Below the pieces are notes generated by a model, which searched no databases, had not been told where the DNA came from, and was given only the letters and a program-made list of their open reading frames with translations. Below are positions 39,301-48,300 of a stretch of 64,000 bases of DNA, piece by piece. Source of the DNA: Sialis fuliginosa (lineage: Eukaryota > Arthropoda > Insecta > Megaloptera > Sialidae); NCBI GenBank assembly GCA_961205875.1, contig OY540810.1:12586001-12650000 (forward strand). Reading direction: 5' to 3'. Positions within the stretch are counted from its first letter, which is position 1, and each line of letters begins with the position of its first letter. The position numbers and the translations under genes are program-made.

Positions 39301-42300
39301 GATAATTTTTCTGAGCAGTATCGTGGCTATTAATATTTTATGAAAATCTAAGATTTAACATTAAAAGACTAAAAAGAATCTTTTTCTAGTCGTCTTTTGC
39401 CCTCCCAAAATTTTCAGTGGGGGAGCAACGGCTACTTTTGCCTCCTCAAAATTTGGATCCAGTTTTTTAGGGCGGGTTTGAAGCGACGTATAAATATAAA
39501 AATCTGCTTTCTGTAATTTTTTTACTCTTAAAATTTTATTTTTATAAACTGATATAAAAGCTTACAAACAAATTATAAAATGTAACCACGAGTCTAGTTA
39601 GAGACAAAAAATAAATAAAAAGTGGGTACAGTGAAACCTCGTTAGTACAATTTTGTTTTTGTATGTTTTTTAATTTTTTTTCTGTTCTAGCATTCTTCCA
39701 TAAGACCCCATGTTAAAATATTTCGTTAGGATGTTTTTCTCGTTAGTAGGTACGTGTTTTCCCCTTCTCCTTTTAAAAACGTACTAACAAGGTACCACTG
39801 TATTTTTATTTATTTTTTTTAACAAATAATACGATATTAATAAAGCCAATTTTTTTTTTTAATTTTGAATTTTAAGAACGCCAAGTAAAGTTAGGTCAGC
39901 TTAATTTTTGAGGTTCGTACTGCCCCCCACCCCCCAGAAAAAATGGTTCCGGCGCCACTGGTTAAAACAATTTAATTAATTTTAATTATAATTTTTCAAT
40001 GAAATAAATTATAACTGTACCTACTAATTCGCATATTTGTTCACATAATTTAATTAATGTATAAATACATGCATAAATAGATTTTTCAATTACTGCAAAA
40101 TTAATTTTAACCGTTTATTTTTTTATTATTTAAAAACTACATTAATTAAGTTTTAAATTTACGATCAATATAAGTTAATTTTTTCTATACATTGTAGGTA
40201 CATACATACACATATGTAAAGTATAATAAAAATTTCGACGGTATTGTTTTAAATCAATACCCTTTTTGTTAGCTAATTATTATTGTCTTATTAAAATTGC
40301 CAAGTAATTTATCTGAACACTTTATAGGTTTTTATTTAAATTGTTCAATAATTAACTACCTTTGGTGAATTTAGCATGATGAAGCACTGTGCATTTACAT
40401 GGCATATATTTTTCTGAAATAATTATTTTATAACATTTGAATATGGTGACGTAATTCCCGCGCTATATTGAAACTACCTTGTCTCTATACACCTTGATTT
40501 TATTTTTACTACGTATGTAGATTTCGAAATTTCTAACTTAACATCTGTGTAAGTACCTACGATTAATCAATTTAAAAAATATAGATTGTTTTATCGTGAG
40601 AAATATAAAAAACTAATGATCAATATTTCCTATTGTCTTAGAAGACGTAAGAAATAAGGTGTATGTAAAATAATTTATGACCCTCCACTAAAAATATAAT
40701 GCAATAAACCAAGTGTATCACAAAATAGTAAGTGTTAACATATAACAGAATATAATAGAAAATATTTCCTGGTTATGAAATGCGAGGTGTAAAAAATATT
40801 GTTCTAAATGTTGTTTCGGCAATACTAGAAATACTCCAGTTAAAGTTATGACAGCGTCGCTATTTTTAGCCAAACGCGATTTGTCCAAATATTAAATTAT
40901 GTAATATTTTTAGCAAGTATAAAAACTTAATAAAACGAAAATTGAAGATAATGTAATAATATGAAGTATATTTTTAATGATATTAATTGATAAAATGAGT
41001 GAGACTTTGCTACTACAATCAAAAATCCATTCGGGTTGTCTCTATTATAGTTATATCTACAGGCTGTTCAAATTGATGCTGTTATTGAAAAAAATATATC
41101 GTTGAAAAGAAGAAAATCTACAGTTTAATAAAATTTAATAAAATATTTGTAAATCAATTTATTTTATTGATGAATAATATGCTAAAATTACCGATAATTC
41201 TGTTAAAAATAACACAAAAAATGATATCAATGCATATTTATTGCCCAAAAATGGAGCAACATAACGAATACATTTAACCGTATTTAATTAATACGAAACC
41301 CTCTACAACAGTGGTCCTCAACCCTATGCCCGTGGACACCATGGCGCCGGTCGATCGTTCTACATGTGTAGTGGCGGGTTTAACGTTAAGCGGACTAAGC
41401 GACCGTGTTGGGCCCCGAATTTCGCAGTATTAATTTTTTTTACAAAAAATTCAATTTATTTACATGTTGCATATGTACAAAAATTACATTGATGTTTATA
41501 CTTTGAAGAATAATATTTCTAAAAGAAAACGAGGACACCATACAAATAGGGTGACCAGGTCTCCGGGTTTGAACACCGTTTCTCCGGGCTTCGGGTTTTG
41601 TTTTAAAATCTCCGGGTTTTATAATAATACAACTAAATTAATATAATCATATAAATACATAAGTAGTGTTGGACAGTTTGCTTGTAAAAATAAAACCTAA
41701 AGACCTTTTTTTTTAGTCATCAAATTCAATTCTCAATTTTTTTTGCAAGTATATATACTAAAAAAAAAGGTCTTTCGCCTAGTAAAAAATTATTTAATCA
41801 ATTTAAGGAATACAATGGGAGAAGAAAACTAAATAACTTGGCCATTTTGTATATAGAGCAGGAAATTTTAAACCGCAATGACTCTGTCAAAATAATTGAT
41901 GATTTTGCAAGAAATAAAGCAAGACGGAAATTCATGTAAAAAAATATTTTTTAAATGAATTAATTTAATGTGTACGAAATTTTTCATTGCTTTTATTTTT
42001 GTTAATAAGTTTTCTTGTAACTTTTATTTCTAACTAGAGCTTGAGGGCCCCAACATTTTTACCGCTTGGGGCCTCCACTTAACTTGAGCCACCGCTGTAC
42101 TTGTGTCCGCCGCTGTGCGATAACGATAAAAAAATATTTCAGTTTTTTAATAAAATGTTAAATATGTACAAAAAAAGATTTTTTTATATTTAGTAACAAA
42201 TTAGAGAAATATAAACGTATTTGATTGAAAATAATTATTTGTTTATAAATATATTAATATATCATTTTTACAACATTTAAGATGTATACTATACATGACT

Positions 42301-45300
42301 GAAAAGTCTTTGGCCTGACATACAGATAGTGACATAAACAAAAAATCTAGCCGTCCGACCGGTATTCTAGAATGTATTCTTAGGTACAAAAAGGTTGGGG
42401 ACCCCTACTCTACAAGAACTGCCACACACTTTTACTCTCGAAAAGAAGCACTTTTCGAGCGTAAAAGTCAGATTATTCATTTTAACGCGCACGTACCTGT
42501 TTTACGATAGCCCGAATAAAATTGCAGACTTTCCCCTTTTCAACACAATTTTTTTTTTCAATAACTACATCCATTTGAAAATGACGGCTGATTAGTTTCA
42601 ACACCTTCCAGTAGGACACCCTGTAGTTACATAAACACAATATTGAATTTATCCAGTCAAAAAAAGTCTTTTAGATTTTTTTTGGCATCGCCAATTCAAA
42701 TAGATATTTTTACTTTATATTTATAAAAAACGTTTCAAGTATTATAATCAACTACAATTTAATTGTTGTTTGTTAATTATAAGAAAAAATCATCGACGTC
42801 ATTCATTTTATCAAAAGTCAGTAATCTTTATTGTTGTTTTTAATGTAATTATTAATATAAATTTAATGGGCCCTTAAGAACGTTACGTATATCTAAAAAA
42901 AATGTGACAAAAAATTGATTCATGATATTGCGTTTACGTAAGTTTGGTGCTACATATGGATTAATTTCAGTCAGTGGCGTAGGAACGGGGGGGTTTTGGG
43001 GTCGACCCCCCCCCCCCCCCGAAATATTCAATGTTCTTAAACTATGCGAAATAATTATAATAATTTTGATTGAAATTGAATTATTATTATATAATTATGA
43101 CTAAAAAAAAAAAAAAAAACGGTCTTCAATAACTACTTATTAATTAATTTTCAATTGTGACTTTTTATTTTTTATTTTTAGTCATTAGATATATTAATGC
43201 TTATTTTAGATCATTCCATTAAAAATTATAATAATAATTTCGCATATTTTAGAAGCCCCAAGCTTAACCCCCCCCCCCCCCTCCCCGAAAATTTTTCTTA
43301 CTAGGCCACTGATTTCAGTGATGGGATTTAAAAACCGGTTCGCAGTTTACTAGAGTCACTCCAGTAAGAGTTATGACAGTGTCGCCATTATATAAACGGT
43401 GGTGACGCAATTAATTCATAAAATTTAATTATGTATTATTTTTAACAAAGCATACAAAATTAAAACTAAATAAAGCACTGGCACCAGTCTTGGATAATAC
43501 CCCCAGTGTTGGGCACTTTAATTAAATGTTCTTAATTAGAAATATTTGTTGATATTTGATAACTGCCATAACTGAATCATAATCTATAAACACTTAACTT
43601 TTTAAGCTTAATTTGATGACAATTGCTCAATGGGTGTCAGAATGGTGGATATTCGAATTAATTTATTTATTTATTATTATATTATCATAGCATCATTGTT
43701 TACAATTTTACTATTTTTTATTTTATAACTTTTGTGTCGTAGTACATAATAAGTATACCTTGCCCTTAAAGCGGCCAAGACATTATATATAATTAAAAAC
43801 ACATGTATTCCAGCCCTGTCTCATTGGAAACATGTCTAATGTATACCTTAGCGTCTATTCTTGATTCGGTATGCTAATAAATCAGCATGTAGTTAAATCC
43901 ATCTTTCATTTTCATTATTATCAGCATGAAATTTGTAATATCATTGATTCTGCTACTGTTAATCAAAACTGTCTATCTTAATTCAATGGCTAATCAGGTT
44001 ATTTATAAACACATATTATACCCACTTACCCACCACTAAGTCATGTTTATCATTTTAAAACTTTTAAAATACTTTACTCAGTGGGTGGGTTGAAATTTAC
44101 TTTATTTCCATGTTCCGAAGGAAATGGAAATATTATATTACCGTCGAAAAATCTTGTTCGAGATAAGAGCAGATTCCGTTTATACTACCTTCAAAACGTA
44201 AAGAAAAGTTAATATCCGCATGGCGGCTGTGCGTGTGTATATGCGTCTGGATGTAGAATTTTCTTTCGTTCGCGATAACTACTGTAAAAATGCACCAATT
44301 TGAATTATTTTTGGGGAAAATATTTGTCTCGGTGAGTACTCCAGTTTAAGAAATATTCGAAATTGTGTACCTACCTATTATCGTCTAAAAAATGAACGTT
44401 GCCAGTATTTTCTCACCAATTTTGTTAAGACTTGATACATTTGCAGTTCAATAGAATCTAAGGGATTAATTTGTCTAAACCTAAAACTAGTATACTAAAT
44501 ATTTTAATTTAAAAAGGGGGTCCATATTACCCGACTTTCCTCTATAACGTACCTATATTCTATTTATTATTGAATTTAAGTATCTACCATTTTAAAATAG
44601 AATTAAAAATAACAATACTCCAGATACACATAAATAACAATGGCCTACAAAAAAAAATATATTTTAGAATAATTTGGGTGCACTGATTTGTAACGCATTT
44701 ATGGGACATTCTGTATAGATGTTATTATTTGTCAAAATCTGCTGCTTGTCTATCCTGACAACTTTTGCATTTAAAGTATTCTTCCATTTGTTATAATAAA
44801 TGAAATATTGTATTTTGACACAATGTTGGTACAGCCTGTATACATTGATACATATATACCGGATGCTTCATTTTAATTGGAGGAGGACATTTATTATTGC
44901 TATGGGTTTTTATATTTTATTGGGGTTTTATGGAGTAACATTTTTTTTCAAATAGTAGCCTGTATTTTTTATTACAGATTCGTAATCTACGGGAAAAATA
45001 CATAACTTTTGTAAAGAACATTTTTTTAGACAAAATCAATATTTTACAATCAAATCGAATTAACTTTAATAAAAAAAATAAATAAGAAACAATAGATGTT
45101 TTTTTATGATAAAACACTGTTAATTTTTAAAAATATTTTAGTACCAATTTTTTCATTAATATAAAAAACGAAAAAAAATATATCTTATTTCTTACAAATT
45201 TTAAACAATCCTTGAAAATCCAGTTTCCGTTAGTTTCGATAGTATCGTAAAAAATTGTTGTTTTAAAAAATATATATATCGGATAAGTTTTTTTTTGTAA

Positions 45301-48300
45301 ATTACGATTCTGAAATAGAAAATATGGGTTACCATTTAAAAAAAATTTGACCCCATAAAATCCCCATAAATTATAAAAAACCCATAGCAATAAAAAATGC
45401 CCCCTCAAAATGCTATAACTTTGATCCAAAACATTTTTCATTATTTTGCTTAGTTTCCGAGATATTAACCTGGGGAAATTAAAATGGAGCACCCGGTATA
45501 TTATATAAATATTCACGTGTTATAATTTATCTTAAAACTTTATCACATCTGTTAAACAATTGTACAATGTAAAAATCGCATTTAAAAAATGAGATCGTGG
45601 GTGTAGCACATGGTCTGTAGTAGAGATTGTTTTGTTTATTTTAAATAAACCGTTTAATACTTTAAGAATACATTCGCAGAATGGAATATTGAACTAAAAC
45701 TACATTTGCAACTTGTAACATAACAAGAATATATAGAAATAAGATAGGTCGAAATCCAATTCCCCTTCCCCCCATCCTATCATGAGCCCTTAGATCAAGC
45801 GCCACGACAGGCCCTCAACCCATTTTTAAAAAGTTTTGAAATTTTATAAAAAAAAATATGTTATTGGCCTAGCGCCCCTTTAGTTGTGAACTATCCGTAT
45901 TTTTTTCAATAAAAAAAGATTCGATTTCGAAAAATCTAGTTTTTAATTTATATGCAGAACACATGTACAAAATGTACATTAAATGGAATTGCTTCCTCGC
46001 TATATCGAGAAGCTTTGTAATTGTTTTAGAATGAGACAAAAAAATTGTTCTCTGATTTCAAAATTTTAAATTGATCTGTTTCAGGTCAAGACAAACACTT
46101 TTCGTTCCGTGTCTGTCTGTCCGTCCGTCTGAATTCTTGTCACATGCATATCTTATAAACTACTGAACTGATATTAATGAAACTTGGATCTGGCTTGAGG
46201 ACGGTTTCATTTCAAAATCGTGTATAAAGTGGAGGGGTGACATCCCAAAGTATTTATTTTTTCAAGATATCTCAAGAACGATACATGTTACGTAAAAATT
46301 GTATAGGTTCTTTTTTATAGAGCATTCAGTTTCCTATAATATAGATCTACAACGTTTGTTGTAAAATATTCCCTTACAAAGATTTTACACAGTTTGCTTT
46401 ATAAAATCGTCATTTGTTTTTTAAACTGTTATTTACTTTGACATATTAAATGTCATTTTGATGTTTGCATAAATTTAGATTTAAATTGAAATTGTCAAAA
46501 AATTAAAAATATACGAAAAAATAATCATTGTGTGTGAACTAAATTTTTTTAGTAAAATTGTATAAAAATTAAATGGTTAACCCATGCAGCGCAATTTATC
46601 TCAATACTTTATCGGTTTTTATTTAAATTGTTTAATAATTAATTACCTTTGGTGAATTTAGCACGAGGAAGCACTGTGTATTTACTTGGCAGAAGTTTTT
46701 TACTTTGTTAATAAATAAAAGTAAAATATAATAATGTAAAAAGTAAGTAGACTGTTTCTTTTTATATATACTATGGCCTCGCCGACTCTAGTTGTTGCAC
46801 TCACACACGTTTTTTGCCTGTAAGTTGCACTCTATAACTTTTACGGATGATTTCTTTACACGTCTTTACGAACATTCTGTCATGACAGTGTTGTATTTCT
46901 AGTTTTTCATTACTTGGAATAAACCTGGTTCTGAAAATACACGTGAATGTATGTGTTTTATAATTTTTATAAGTAGTAGGTATTTAAAATGGTTGAAGTT
47001 TCGAATAATCAGTGTTTAAAACGTCTCTGTATAGAATTTGTGTGTAAAATTTCAATAAATAGTGCACTTCCGGTGAGTTCTCTCATTTACAGTGTATTAA
47101 AAACTCTATCCTGTTATTTTTTAAACAATCTGGCACCAGTCATGGCCGCTTTAAGAGCAAGGTATACTGGTTTCTGGGAATGATGGGCTTCTATTTTAAT
47201 TCTCATGAACTCAATTTAATTACTAATGTCCGCAAATATAGTTTGTTTTTTAAATTATGTCCTTTTATTTTGTCTATGTTTTTTTTCTCCAGTAATGGAT
47301 TAAGTAAAATTAATAATGGGCATCCAGTGATGGTCACTTACTAATGATCGCAAAATGATAAGTACAAAGGCACAAAAGTTATAAAATAAAGAATCGTAAT
47401 ATTTGAAATAATATAAAGCAGATGCTATGATAATATAATAATTGATAAATACATAATATATCCATGGATATATTATGTAATAGTGCACTATTTTGACACG
47501 CATTGGACGATTGTCATCAAATTAACCTATTTTGGAGTTAATGTTTATAGATTATGATTCAGTAATGACAGTAATCAAATACCATTAAATATTTCTATTT
47601 TAGTACATTTAATTTATTAAACAAGTGTCCAACAATGAGGTATTGTTCAAGACTGGTGCCAGTACCTTATATACGTATATGACTTCAATTGTATTTTACA
47701 TTTATATATATTCAAAATGTATTAAAGTTTAGAGAGGGCACCACAAAAAGAGATTATTTTTTTCCTAGTTATAACTATTAGTTATTAGATTTCTGATTAA
47801 AAATTATATGTTTGCACATTGCATAGGACTTATATCATTTATGATTACTTCATTATGGTATTGGCACTTTTTAATGATAAGAATTATAATACAAACTTGT
47901 TGCAATATTTGCAAATCGAGATGAACACAATATTTTATATTAATTGAGATGTTATTACTAATAATAATAATAATAAATAGTGTATGGGGTCATCCATAAA
48001 TTACGTCGCACGTTGAGGGGGAGGGGGAGTCTACAAAATGTGGCAAGAGGAGATAGGAGCCAAGGACAATGAAATAATATTTATTTTGTTTTTTATTTTT
48101 TCGTTGATTTTGAGTACCTACTTATTGTTTCGAAACTTGTGTGACGTCATAACAGGAGAAGGGGGTCAAACTTGCTAGTCAATCAAAAAACAAACGAATC
48201 TTTCGCCATTATAAATGCATTTATATTTGGTAGAGTTTGAAACATAATTAAAAATGACAAAAATCCAATGCAATAATTTCCTTTGAAAATTTTACAACAA

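Noticed and set aside
45127-45516. 129-residue open frame on the - strand
   Set aside because: It lies inside the 44857-45498 palindrome, is Phe/Tyr/Leu/Lys/Asn-biased and shows no domain.
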